From Herbaspirillum rhizosphaerae_A (GTDB lineage: Bacteria > Pseudomonadota > Gammaproteobacteria > Burkholderiales > Burkholderiaceae_D), in assembly GCF_046025915.1 (NCBI RefSeq), contig NZ_JAQQFR010000001.1:372001-436000 (forward strand): a stretch of DNA of 64,000 nt, given 5' to 3'. Positions 55,488 through 63,070 of this stretch are shown here, piece by piece. The notes below the pieces were generated by a model that searched no databases, was not told where the DNA came from, and was given only the letters and a program-made list of their open reading frames with translations. The position numbers were made by a program, and so were the translations under genes. Position 1 is the first letter of the stretch. Each line of letters opens with the position of its first letter.

Positions 55488-55675
55488 TGACGCTGGTTGA
55501 GATATGTGATCTAGGTTAGCAGGAGTCACCGGAGCAACTAGCCAATCTAATGGAGCAGAATATTCCTGTCTCCAGTCGGCGCACAATCAACAATGTAAAA
55601 AGGCGTAGTCTCTAACTACGCCGGTGCTGACTTTATTTGCAATGATGGGTCTGTCAGCATCTTGTAGGAGTTGCC
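55488..55675 (+). pseudogene. Decayed, fused copy of the AHSA1 3' end and the small secreted-protein gene
   Basis: Positions 55499-55573 align with the 3' end of the AHSA1 gene at about 56208-56281, with its Trp codon changed to TAG. 55573-55600 align with the spacer after it. 55603-55662 align with the start of the secreted-protein gene near 56440-56500, with a Cys-to-Tyr change and an early stop. About 115 bases between the two parts were lost, apparently at AAAAAGG repeats. The rest of 55457-55835 shows no gene. Confidence 0.8.
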
Positions 55676-55835
55676 ATTTAATCTGATGCGCTTTGGCATG
55701 GAACTTAACTGTCATAAAATATGAGCTCTGCTCCCAAAGCGGACACACCAAGTTGATTGCGATTTTTACAATCTCTGCTCATTCACAACAATTAAAACTT
55801 CCCTTAAGAGAAGCCGGACTCAAAGGAGACACACC

Positions 55836-56282
55836 ATGCCAACAGGAACCGTAGAGTTACACCGCATCCTCCGCACCACCCCCGACAAAATCTACCGCGC
55901 CTTCACCGACGCAGCTGCCCTCGCCAAGTGGCTTCCGCCCTACGGTTTCACCTGCACGGTGGAGCATCTGGAGGCCAAAGTCGGCGGTACCTTCCGCATG
56001 TCGTTTTCAAACTTCACCAGCGGCAACGGCCACTCTTTCGGCGGCGAATATAAGGAGCTGGTACCGGGCGAACTGATTCGTTACACGGACAAGTTTGATG
56101 ATCCGAATCTGCCTGGCGAATTGCTGGTGACGGTGAAGTTGAAGCCGGTCTTGACCGGCACGGAAGTGCGCATTACGCAGTCGGGGATTCCGGAGCTCAT
56201 TCCGGTGGAGATGTGTTATCTCGGTTGGCAGGAGTCGCTGGCGCAACTGGCCAATCTGGTGGAGCCGAATATTCCCGGCTAG
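55836..56282 (+). CDS. SRPBCC (AHSA1-like) domain protein
   Basis: A 148-residue START-like fold protein: RILRTTPDKIYRAFTDAAALAKWLPPYGF at the start and CYLGWQESLAQLANLVEP at the C-terminal helix are typical of the AHSA1/CalC group, small ligand-binding proteins of mostly unknown role. AAGGAG precedes the ATG. A degenerate copy of its 3' end lies upstream. Confidence 0.92.
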   Translation: MPTGTVELHRILRTTPDKIYRAFTDAAALAKWLPPYGFTCTVEHLEAKVGGTFRMSFSNFTSGNGHSFGGEYKELVPGELIRYTDKFDDPNLPGELLVTVKLKPVLTGTEVRITQSGIPELIPVEMCYLGWQESLAQLANLVEPNIPG

Positions 56283-56341
56283 CGTGAGACTGTATTGCTC
56301 AAGTCGGCGCGCAATCAATAATAAAAAAGGGAGGGGGCGGG

Positions 56342-56653
56342 ATGAAGACCGTTTGGCTTTTTCTCGCGCTGGCTTTTATCGCGGTTCATCAATCTGCCGT
56401 CGCTACCAACACGCCTTGTTCAGGGAAAAAGGGTGGCGTCTCTCACTGTGCCGGTGCTGACTTTATTTGTAATGACGGTTCTGTCAGCGGGTCGAAGAAG
56501 GTCTGTTCTATGTCCAACCAGCAGCGGCTGATGCCGCTTGCGAAGGATGATGAGGATGGCTGCAGTTGTCGCAGCCATCGCTATTGCACTGGCCCGCGCG
56601 GAGGGCAGTTTTGTTATACGGACAACGGCGATAAAAGTTATCGGCGTCGCTGA
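56342..56653 (+). CDS. Small secreted cysteine-rich protein
   Basis: A 103-residue protein with a clear signal peptide (MKTVWLFLALAFIAVHQSAVA) and about eight cysteines after cleavage (CSGKKGGVSHC, FICNDGSVS, CSCRSHRYC, FCYTDNGD), suggesting disulfide bonds in the periplasm or outside. The KKGG-SHC and CNDGSVS patterns recur in short uncharacterised proteobacterial proteins. A GGAGG-like run precedes the ATG. Function unknown. Confidence 0.78.
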   Translation: MKTVWLFLALAFIAVHQSAVATNTPCSGKKGGVSHCAGADFICNDGSVSGSKKVCSMSNQQRLMPLAKDDEDGCSCRSHRYCTGPRGGQFCYTDNGDKSYRRR

Positions 56654-56671
56654 CTTGTTTTAGTCTTAGCC

Positions 56672-57298
56672 TTAGTCGCCCAGATCGATGATGCTGGTTG
56701 TCGGGATTTCCGGCGGCGTCTCATAAAAGCTTGCGATCCAGGCTTGCTCGCCACCCTCTGCAAACTGTGCGAGCACTTCACACACAAAATTAATCGATCC
56801 CTTGTCCAGGCTGGCAAACGGATCATCCAGCAAATTCACCACCGCTCCCGCAGCAAACGCTCCCGCCAGATAGACCTTGCGCTTGCTGCCGGTCGACAGC
56901 ATGAACAGCTTCTTCTCCACATGCGGCGTCAGCGACAAGCCTTCCAATAATTCCGGCAGCGCCGCATCGTCAAAGCCGGGAAAACGCGCCCGCACCGACG
57001 CAAAATATTCCGGCACCGTCATCTGGTCGAATGCTTCCGTACGCGGGTCGACGTAGTAGACCTGTTGCTTGTATTGCCCGGCTTGTTCGTCCAGGCGAAT
57101 GCCGTTGATGGCCAGTTGGCCGCTGTGTGCTTTCTGTTCGCCGGCCAGCAGGCGGATCAGGCTGGTTTTGCCGCGTCCGTCGCCGCCGCGGATGATGGTG
57201 ACGCCGGCGGGGATGGCGAGCGTGAGCTTGTTGAACAGTTCGCGCTCGGGGTAGTTGAAGCTCAGGTCGGTCGCCTGGAGGATAGTCGGGCTGGTCAT
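56672..57298 (-). CDS. Lone ABC ATPase with degenerate catalytic residues
   Basis: A 208-residue ABC ATPase resembling CcmA in size. Walker A GGDGRGKTS (Lys44) is intact and the signature is LSTGSKRKV. Walker B reads NLLDDPFASLD, with Asp159 where the catalytic Glu should be, and the expected H-loop His is replaced (ASFYETPPE). No permease gene is adjacent. The start at 57298 (MTSPTILQ) gives the normal N-terminus. It may hydrolyse ATP slowly or act as a switch. Confidence 0.85.
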   Translation of the reverse strand: MTSPTILQATDLSFNYPERELFNKLTLAIPAGVTIIRGGDGRGKTSLIRLLAGEQKAHSGQLAINGIRLDEQAGQYKQQVYYVDPRTEAFDQMTVPEYFASVRARFPGFDDAALPELLEGLSLTPHVEKKLFMLSTGSKRKVYLAGAFAAGAVVNLLDDPFASLDKGSINFVCEVLAQFAEGGEQAWIASFYETPPEIPTTSIIDLGD

Positions 57299-57428
57299 CG
57301 GGGTGGTGTCTTTGTGTTGGTTGTCGGCGTTGCGTTCACAGGGCGCAAGGGCCATTCGTCGTTTGCAGGATTGTAAAGCAGCGTGTAAATCAGCAGGGGC
57401 ATGTGCTTGCTCGCATGGCTATCCGGCT

Positions 57429-57971
57429 TCACGTCGCTTTGTGCGGATCGGCACGGTGATCAGCATCGGAGGCGAGGTTGCGAGCGGTATGCAACGTAAT
57501 GGTGATCTCCCCATTCCTCTCCAGCACCGCGCGCGCTACGTGCTCCAGCGTGGCGCCGTCTTCCTTCTTGCGCAGGGCGACGTCGATGTCGCGGTCGCTG
57601 ATCAGGCCGGCGCGCATCTGGTGGTGGTCTTTGCGGCCGTCTTTGACGAGCAGGCGTTCGGTGCCGCTGATGAGGTCGTCGAGCCATGACCAGCGCGTGA
57701 CCAGCACGCCGATCAGGCGGTGCAGCAGGACCAGTACGGCGCCGGCGGCAAGTGTCGGCAGCATCGGCGAGGCGCCGACGATGGCGCGGCTGAGGATGGC
57801 GCCGAGCAGCACCGTGATGCACAGGTCAAACGCGCTGCGCTGGCCGAATGAGCGGCGGCCGGCGATGCGCAGGAAGATCAGCGTGAAGCAGAACACGATC
57901 AGCGCACGGATGACCATGGCGGTCGCGCCGATCTGGTCGGTGGCGTCGATGAGCTGGTTGAGGTCTTGCAT
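57429..57971 (-). CDS. DUF421 (YetF-like) membrane protein
   Basis: A 180-residue protein with about three N-terminal membrane helices (about 20-95) and FLRIAGRRSFGQRSAFDLCITVLLG, the DUF421 signature. A cytoplasmic domain follows, containing LLVKDGRKDHHQMRAGLISDRDIDVALR. YetF/YkjA relatives have poorly known envelope or sporulation-linked roles. The ATG at 57971 is chosen; upstream coding is unlikely because it crosses a dispersed repeat. Confidence 0.85.
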   Translation of the reverse strand: MQDLNQLIDATDQIGATAMVIRALIVFCFTLIFLRIAGRRSFGQRSAFDLCITVLLGAILSRAIVGASPMLPTLAAGAVLVLLHRLIGVLVTRWSWLDDLISGTERLLVKDGRKDHHQMRAGLISDRDIDVALRKKEDGATLEHVARAVLERNGEITITLHTARNLASDADHRADPHKAT

Positions 57972-58100
57972 GCGGTTTTCTCGATTGCGGGTTGTGGGGT
58001 TGTCGGATGGGACGAGAGGCGATTGTAATTCAGGGCGGAGGGCTTCCAATGCGGGATTGGCGTGCATTTGTGGTGGCGGCAGTTGCTGGTGCGACGCTGG

Positions 58101-58123
58101 GTCCTGACTTTCGTCAGGACGAC
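58101..58123. repeat. REP-like palindromic repeat
   Basis: GTCCTGAC, TTTC, GTCAGGAC followed by GAC, preceded by GACGCTGG. It lies in the 57972-58377 gap, which otherwise holds no gene. Confidence 0.75.
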
Positions 58124-58377
58124 AGTGTAATGGGGAAGTCATTGGCGGCGTGATTGGTGTTGGGCTTGCGGCAAGCCGAATCCTGTCGCACAAAACCTTA
58201 TCATCAAGGCAATGCCGAAACGGCATGGGACTTTCCCATGCTGTATTTGTATAGTGATATGCCGGAAAAGCCACGTCGCCAAGCGTCTTCATCGCACAGT
58301 CAACGCGCCGGCATTGCGGCGAATTCAAACCAATTCAAGCCACTTCAAGCGAAACTTCAGGGAAAAGAGCGGGAACA

Positions 58378-59316
58378 ATGGAAATCAAATGGGTCGAGGA
58401 CTTTTTGTCGGTGGTGGAGACGCTCAACTTCAGCCGCTCGGCGAAGCTGCGCAATGTGACGCAACCGGCGTTCGGTCGCCGCGTCCGTTCGCTGGAGGCC
58501 TGGCTTGGCGCGGAGCTGTTTGACCGCTCCACGTACCCGTGTGCGCTGACGCCGGCGGGCGAGTCCTTTGTGCCGATCGCGCGCGAGATGCTCAATCAGT
58601 CGACCCAGGCGCGCCTGATCCTGCGCGGTCAGCTGGCCGGTGCGCAGGCGACGGTGAAGTTCGCCATGCCGCACACTTTGCTGCTGACCTTGTATCCCAA
58701 GCTGCTGTCCGAAATCGAGAAGACCACCGGCCCCATGGCGACCACCGTGCAGGCCACCAATGTGCACGATGCCGTAATGGCACTGGTCGAGCGCAACTGC
58801 GATCTGCTGATCTGCTATCACCATCCGCAGCAGGGCATCGATCTGGACAGCGAACGCTATGCGATGCTGTCGCTCGGCAAAGAGCCGCTGCGTCCCTACG
58901 TCAAAGCCGTGCGCAAGGGCGTGCCCAAGTACGCGCTGCCGGGCACGCCTGCGGAGCCGGTGCCTTTCCTGAGCTATTCTTCCTATTCGTCGCTGAGCCG
59001 CATCGTCGAGAAGCAGCTCAGCGCCAGCCCGCGCCCGGTGCATGTGTTCCGCCGCTTTGAATCCGACCTGGCCGAGGGTTTGAAGAGTATGGTGCTGGAA
59101 GGCCACGGCGTTGCCTGGCTGCCGGCCAGCGCCGTCACGCGCGAAGTCGCCGAAGGCAAGCTGACCCTGGCGGTCGCACCCAATGACAATGAGGCCCTCG
59201 CAACGGGCCTGTGGAGCGACGAAATGGATATCCGCGTCTATCGCCGCATCGATGACGCACGACCGGATCTGGATCGCATCTGGGCCTGCCTGAGTGCGGC
59301 GCATGGGGTACGTTAA
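58378..59316 (+). CDS. LysR-family regulator (HypT-like)
   Basis: A 312-residue LTTR. The start WVEDFLSVVETLNFSRSAKLRNVTQPAFGRRVRSLE is characteristic of the YjiE/HypT branch, with a Phe-Gly in the recognition helix (QPAFGRR). The effector region includes CDLLICYHHPQQG. HypT of E. coli responds to hypochlorous acid, but the family has other roles. The next gene, 80 bp downstream in the same direction, is an ornithine-cyclodeaminase relative and may be its target. Confidence 0.88.
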   Translation: MEIKWVEDFLSVVETLNFSRSAKLRNVTQPAFGRRVRSLEAWLGAELFDRSTYPCALTPAGESFVPIAREMLNQSTQARLILRGQLAGAQATVKFAMPHTLLLTLYPKLLSEIEKTTGPMATTVQATNVHDAVMALVERNCDLLICYHHPQQGIDLDSERYAMLSLGKEPLRPYVKAVRKGVPKYALPGTPAEPVPFLSYSSYSSLSRIVEKQLSASPRPVHVFRRFESDLAEGLKSMVLEGHGVAWLPASAVTREVAEGKLTLAVAPNDNEALATGLWSDEMDIRVYRRIDDARPDLDRIWACLSAAHGVR

Positions 59317-59395
59317 TCCTGTGCGCTGATCCTGCATGCGATCCGTCAGTACAAAATTTGCATCAACTCACCCAAGTACATAGAAGAGGACCACC

Positions 59396-60325
59396 GTGAA
59401 GCTCATTACCAATCAACAAGTCAGCGAACTCGTCACCACCGCCGACGCCGTGCAAGCCATGCGCGAAGCCTTCGCCGCCGCCGGTAGCGGCGCCCAGCAG
59501 GCGCGCGTGCGCACCAGCGCTTCCAACGGCGTGATGCTGTCGATGATGGGCGCGGTGATTCCCGACGCAGGCATCGCCGGCGCCAAGGTCTACACGACGA
59601 TCAAGGGCGCGTTCAAGTTTGTGATCACGCTGTTCTCGACCGAAACCGGCGCCCCGCTGGCAACCATCGAAGGCGACACCATGACCGGCCTGCGCACGGC
59701 TGCCGCCACCGCCGTGGCTTGCGACGCACTGGCGCGCAAGGACGTCGACACGCTGGCCATCATCGGCACCGGCGTGCAGGCGCGCTCGCATATCCCTGCG
59801 ATCCTGCAGGTGCGCAAGTTCAAGGAAATCCTGATCGCTGGTCTCTCCGGCCAGCAAGAACTGGCGGACGAAGTCACCAAGACCTACGGCATCCCCGCAC
59901 GCGTGGTGGAGATCGACGACGCCGCACGTCAGGCCGACGTGCTGGTGACCGTGACGCGCGCGACCACGCCACTGTTCTCGGGTGACCTGTTGAAGCCGGG
60001 CGCGTTCGTCGCCGCCGTCGGCGCCAGCAAGGCCAACGTGCGCGAGCTGGACGACGTCGCCATCAAGCGCGCCGCAGCGCTGGTGGTGGAATGGAAGCCG
60101 CAGGCGCAAACCGAAGCCGGCGATCTGGTGCAATGCGCACCGGGTACTTTCGACTGGGCCAATGTGTGGGAGCTGGGCCAGGCTGTTGACGGCAGCATCG
60201 GCTATAAGCGCAAGGGCGGCAAAGACGACGATATCGTAATCTACAAAGCCATCGGTATCGGTCTGGAAGACGTGGCGCTGGCGGGTCTGGCGTACCGCAA
60301 GGCGGCGGCGCAAAACGGCTGGTAG
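59396..60325 (+). CDS. Ornithine cyclodeaminase / mu-crystallin family protein
   Basis: A 309-residue NAD(P)-dependent enzyme. The Rossmann motif is AIIGTGVQARSH (about 123-134), with AKVYTTIKG and the substrate loop EGDTMTGLRTAAATA before it. Relatives include ornithine cyclodeaminase, alanine dehydrogenase and ketimine reductase, so the substrate is open. It begins with GTG, supported by AGAGGA upstream. Confidence 0.9.
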   Translation: MKLITNQQVSELVTTADAVQAMREAFAAAGSGAQQARVRTSASNGVMLSMMGAVIPDAGIAGAKVYTTIKGAFKFVITLFSTETGAPLATIEGDTMTGLRTAAATAVACDALARKDVDTLAIIGTGVQARSHIPAILQVRKFKEILIAGLSGQQELADEVTKTYGIPARVVEIDDAARQADVLVTVTRATTPLFSGDLLKPGAFVAAVGASKANVRELDDVAIKRAAALVVEWKPQAQTEAGDLVQCAPGTFDWANVWELGQAVDGSIGYKRKGGKDDDIVIYKAIGIGLEDVALAGLAYRKAAAQNGW

Positions 60326-60360
60326 TCGCGACAACGAGCTAGCCATTAGTCTGGCGATAT

Positions 60361-60396
60361 GGCAAACGGCGGCTTGCGGGTCGCCGTTTTGCTTTT
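60361..60396 (+). terminator. Intrinsic terminator after the cyclodeaminase-family gene
   Basis: GCAAACGGCG / CGCCGTTTTGC with a 10-nt loop and TTTT. Confidence 0.75.
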
Positions 60397-60438
60397 ATGT
60401 ATGTCCTGGATGGCAGGTACGCTAGCTGACGACACTGG

Positions 60439-60461
60439 GTCCTGACTTTCGTCAGGACGAC
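60439..60461. repeat. REP-like palindromic repeat
   Basis: The same 23 bases as at 58101-58123, preceded by CACTGG. It lies in the 60326-60651 gap, which holds no gene. Confidence 0.75.
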
Positions 60462-60651
60462 GGCGGTAGTAAATCCTGCAGGCTTCGATTTCACCTACCG
60501 TTGTCCCAGCGTCGTCAACGGCGGCGGAACTACCCTACTCACTGCTCACGCAATTGCAGACCTCTTCCTACGCCAGCTTGCGACACTGTCCGATGCCGGT
60601 CGCAGCGCGTGTCGACTAAAGTGATAGATGTCACCAAGGAAGGAGCACCCC

Positions 60652-60837
60652 ATGCCTAATCCCCCAATCCCTCAGAGCAAGTCCGATGCATCATCCTCCG
60701 CGCGACCCAATCCAGACCGCGAATATGAGGACTCGACCGAGAGCAAACTCGATCACAGCAAGCCGCCGCATCATGACAAAACGGCGGCAGACAAGCAGCA
60801 CAAGGACGAGCCGCAACTCTCCGTCGGCAAGCCTTGA
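60652..60837 (+). CDS. Small hydrophilic protein A of a tandem pair
   Basis: A 61-residue protein rich in Pro, Asp, Lys, Ser and His, with no hydrophobic segment and likely disordered. The core NPDREYEDSTESKLDHSKPPHHDK is shared with the protein at 60993. AAGGAAGGAG lies before the ATG at 60652, so it is well translated. Function unknown. Confidence 0.72.
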   Translation: MPNPPIPQSKSDASSSARPNPDREYEDSTESKLDHSKPPHHDKTAADKQHKDEPQLSVGKP

Positions 60838-60992
60838 ACAGTGATTGTTTCATTGCGGCAAGCGGGGCCGCAGATGGGCGCGTGCTCCATGACAGACGCA
60901 CTTCACAGGAGTAAGCTGATCCTCGTTAGGCCCGCCTGCGTCTACCTGTCTTTCCCTCTGGGCGCGCAGCCGGAAGCCTGAAGGAGAACATC

Positions 60993-61220
60993 ATGCGCAA
61001 TCAAGATACCGTTCGCCCGACCTCGACTCCGGTGTTCCGCTTCACGGCTCCCCTTCCGCCGAAATCTCCCGCTGCGGAAGAAACCTTCGATCCCGACCAC
61101 GAATACGAAGACTCCACCGAAACCCGCCTCGATCACACCCGCCCGCCGCATCATGACGAGGCGGCAGACAAGCTGAAAAAACACAAGGAAGAACCGCAGA
61201 TTTCGATCGGCGATGCGTAG
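60993..61220 (+). CDS. Small hydrophilic protein B of a tandem pair
   Basis: A 75-residue protein. DPDHEYEDSTETRLDHTRPPHHDE and the end EEPQISIGDA parallel protein A (DEPQLSVGKP); the first 25 residues differ. AAGGAG precedes the ATG. The conserved spacing of the acidic and His motifs suggests a protein- or metal-binding role, which is only an inference. Confidence 0.75.
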   Translation: MRNQDTVRPTSTPVFRFTAPLPPKSPAAEETFDPDHEYEDSTETRLDHTRPPHHDEAADKLKKHKEEPQISIGDA

Positions 61221-61255
61221 GGTTTGTCCGGTGTCTGAGAGTGCGGGAGTTGGTC

Positions 61256-61555
61256 TTACGCCACCGCGCGCGCCAGCGTAATCGCCTTCTCCGGACAAGC
61301 CGTCACGCATAATCCGCAAGCGCGGCAGGCCTCGGCGTTGGGGGTGTAGGCGACCTGCATGCCGTGTACGCGCAGCTTCAGTTTATTGAGCAAACCGAGC
61401 GGTGCGTAGTCCGCATCGTCGATGCGGCGAATCGTGAAGACGTTCTCGGGGCAGACATCAAGACAATCGCCCTTCCCTTCGCAACGCTTTAAATTGACCA
61501 CCGGCACAATGACGCCGGCAGGCTGTTTGCAGCCGGTCGTTGAGTTTTTGTTCAT
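61256..61555 (-). CDS. Bacterial-type 4Fe-4S ferredoxin (one cluster site variant)
   Basis: A 99-residue ferredoxin. The second site CRACGLCVTACP is a full C-x2-C-x2-C-x3-C motif. The first, CEGKGDCLDVCP, has Lys in place of the second Cys, so a [3Fe-4S] or three-Cys-ligated cluster is likely. It is leftward, just after small protein B, and 42 bp after the small membrane protein gene. Confidence 0.88.
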   Translation of the reverse strand: MNKNSTTGCKQPAGVIVPVVNLKRCEGKGDCLDVCPENVFTIRRIDDADYAPLGLLNKLKLRVHGMQVAYTPNAEACRACGLCVTACPEKAITLARAVA

Positions 61556-61597
61556 GGTGTTCTTTCCGCCGACCGGCTTTGATTTGATGTGGACGGC

Positions 61598-61975
61598 TTA
61601 GACGCTGCCAGGTGTTTGCGGTGGATTGGGCGGCACATCTTTCGTGTCGACGTCGCCACGATGCCAGCCGCCGCGGAATCGGCCAAAGCCGCGCATGCCT
61701 TCCTTGAACTTCTTGCGTTCTTCTTCACTCATCTGTTCCCAGCGCTGACGCCGGTCATGGCAACCGCCACGGCCGCGGAAGCCGCCGAACAGGATCTTGC
61801 ACAGCACGAACAATCCCAGTGCCTGTATATAGTCGATCTGGTGCGCGCCGGTGAACAGGGACGGCATCAGCCAGTTCCACAAGGACATGACGACAAAGCC
61901 GAGTGCGGCGACGCCGGCGATGATGAAGACCAGGATCTTCCAGAATTTACGTTTGCAGTGCATGGGGCCGTTCAT
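61598..61975 (-). CDS. Small membrane protein downstream of the ECF sigma factor
   Basis: A 125-residue protein with one or two hydrophobic helices (ILVFIIAGVAALGFVVMSLW; IQALGLFVLCKILFGGF) and a basic, Gly/Arg-rich tail with MSEEERKKFKEGM. It starts 77 bp after the sigma-factor gene, same direction. It has the place of an anti-sigma factor but no recognisable zinc or anti-sigma motif. Function unknown. Confidence 0.75.
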   Translation of the reverse strand: MNGPMHCKRKFWKILVFIIAGVAALGFVVMSLWNWLMPSLFTGAHQIDYIQALGLFVLCKILFGGFRGRGGCHDRRQRWEQMSEEERKKFKEGMRGFGRFRGGWHRGDVDTKDVPPNPPQTPGSV

Positions 61976-62052
61976 TTTTTCCTCCGTACAGATTGAATCA
62001 GGTTAAAGATGGAATTCAAGGTGCAGTGCAGATGGTGAATTTCAGATCGCGA

Positions 62053-62604
62053 CTACAAATTGAACTCGTCATATAGGGTTTGCAGGCGTGACCGCAGATG
62101 CAGTACCGCATAGCGTTTGCGCCCCAGCAGCGTGTTGATGCTCACGCCGCTTTCAGCGGCCAGTTCTTTAAAGCTGCGCCGCTCCAGTTCATGCGCGATA
62201 AAGACTTCGCGTTGTTCCGGAGGCAGTTCTTCCAGCGCGTCCTGCAACTCGGCCAGCAGCATGGAGCGCGCATAAGCGGCTTCCGGGCCGGCGTCGGTAT
62301 CAGGCAGCATCTGCTCGAGCCAGCCGTCGTCGTCGTCTTCCGCATCGGCGGAAGCATCCGGCAGGGCTTGCTCTTTCTTCTTGCGAAACCGATCAATGAT
62401 GCGGTTGCGCGCCACACGAAACAGCCACGCGCCGACCTGTTCGATCGGTTCGGGCAGACGGCAGGCTTCCACCAATTCGAAAAACACATCCTGCAAAATG
62501 TCTTCCGCCTCGCTCGGATCGGGTACCCGCGTGCGAATGAAGTTGCGCAGCCGTACGCGCTCGCGCAGGACGGTGTCGGTGATGTGTTTATCGTTTTGAG
62601 CCAT
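62053..62604 (-). CDS. ECF-family RNA polymerase sigma factor
   Basis: A 183-residue sigma-70-family factor of the extracytoplasmic type. Region 2 is EAEDILQDVFFELVEACRLPEP with WLFRVARNRIIDRFRKKK, and region 4 is LPPEQREVFIAHELERRSFKELAAESGVSINTLLGRKRYAVLHLR. A short acidic linker (DASADAEDDDDG) separates them. Starts at 62616 or 62634 are also possible; 62604 (MAQNDKH) is chosen with GGAA upstream. No promoter of the ECF type was recognised. The membrane protein downstream is its likely partner. Confidence 0.9.
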   Translation of the reverse strand: MAQNDKHITDTVLRERVRLRNFIRTRVPDPSEAEDILQDVFFELVEACRLPEPIEQVGAWLFRVARNRIIDRFRKKKEQALPDASADAEDDDDGWLEQMLPDTDAGPEAAYARSMLLAELQDALEELPPEQREVFIAHELERRSFKELAAESGVSINTLLGRKRYAVLHLRSRLQTLYDEFNL

Positions 62605-63070
62605 CGTCGGTTCCATGCTGTGAAGACGGATCACAGCGGCGGATATTGTGAGAACGGCAAAATAATCTGAAGGCGGTGTTTTCAGGCCGCAAATGGTGCG
62701 TCATTCTAAGGGAGAACATTACCGGTCTACAGCAAAGTCATCGTCGTCTGTTTTGCCGATCATCACGTCGATCACGAGCACTTTTCCGGCCAGGGTCGCA
62801 AAGTCTGAAAACCGGCGTGGATGCGGCTTTGCGGCCGGATTGTTGTCGACATGGCCACGAATGTTGTCGATGTTATTACGCTTGAGACGCAATGCGTTGT
62901 GTTTTTATTCAGGCTTTCACATAAAAGCTGCCGGAAGCGCGTTTTGGGGATGTACAGTTGCGCCGGATCGTTTTACATTCTCTGATTGAGGGCGATTTTT
63001 CAGGGGTGTATTTCAGAAGCTGTATTTCCAACGCAGGATAAAAGTTAAATAACAACGGGAAAAAGCGACG
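62605..63070. other. 466-bp divergent gap
   Basis: No gene supported. It holds the control regions of the sigma-factor and GGDEF genes; no clear hairpin or operator was recognised. Confidence 0.5.
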
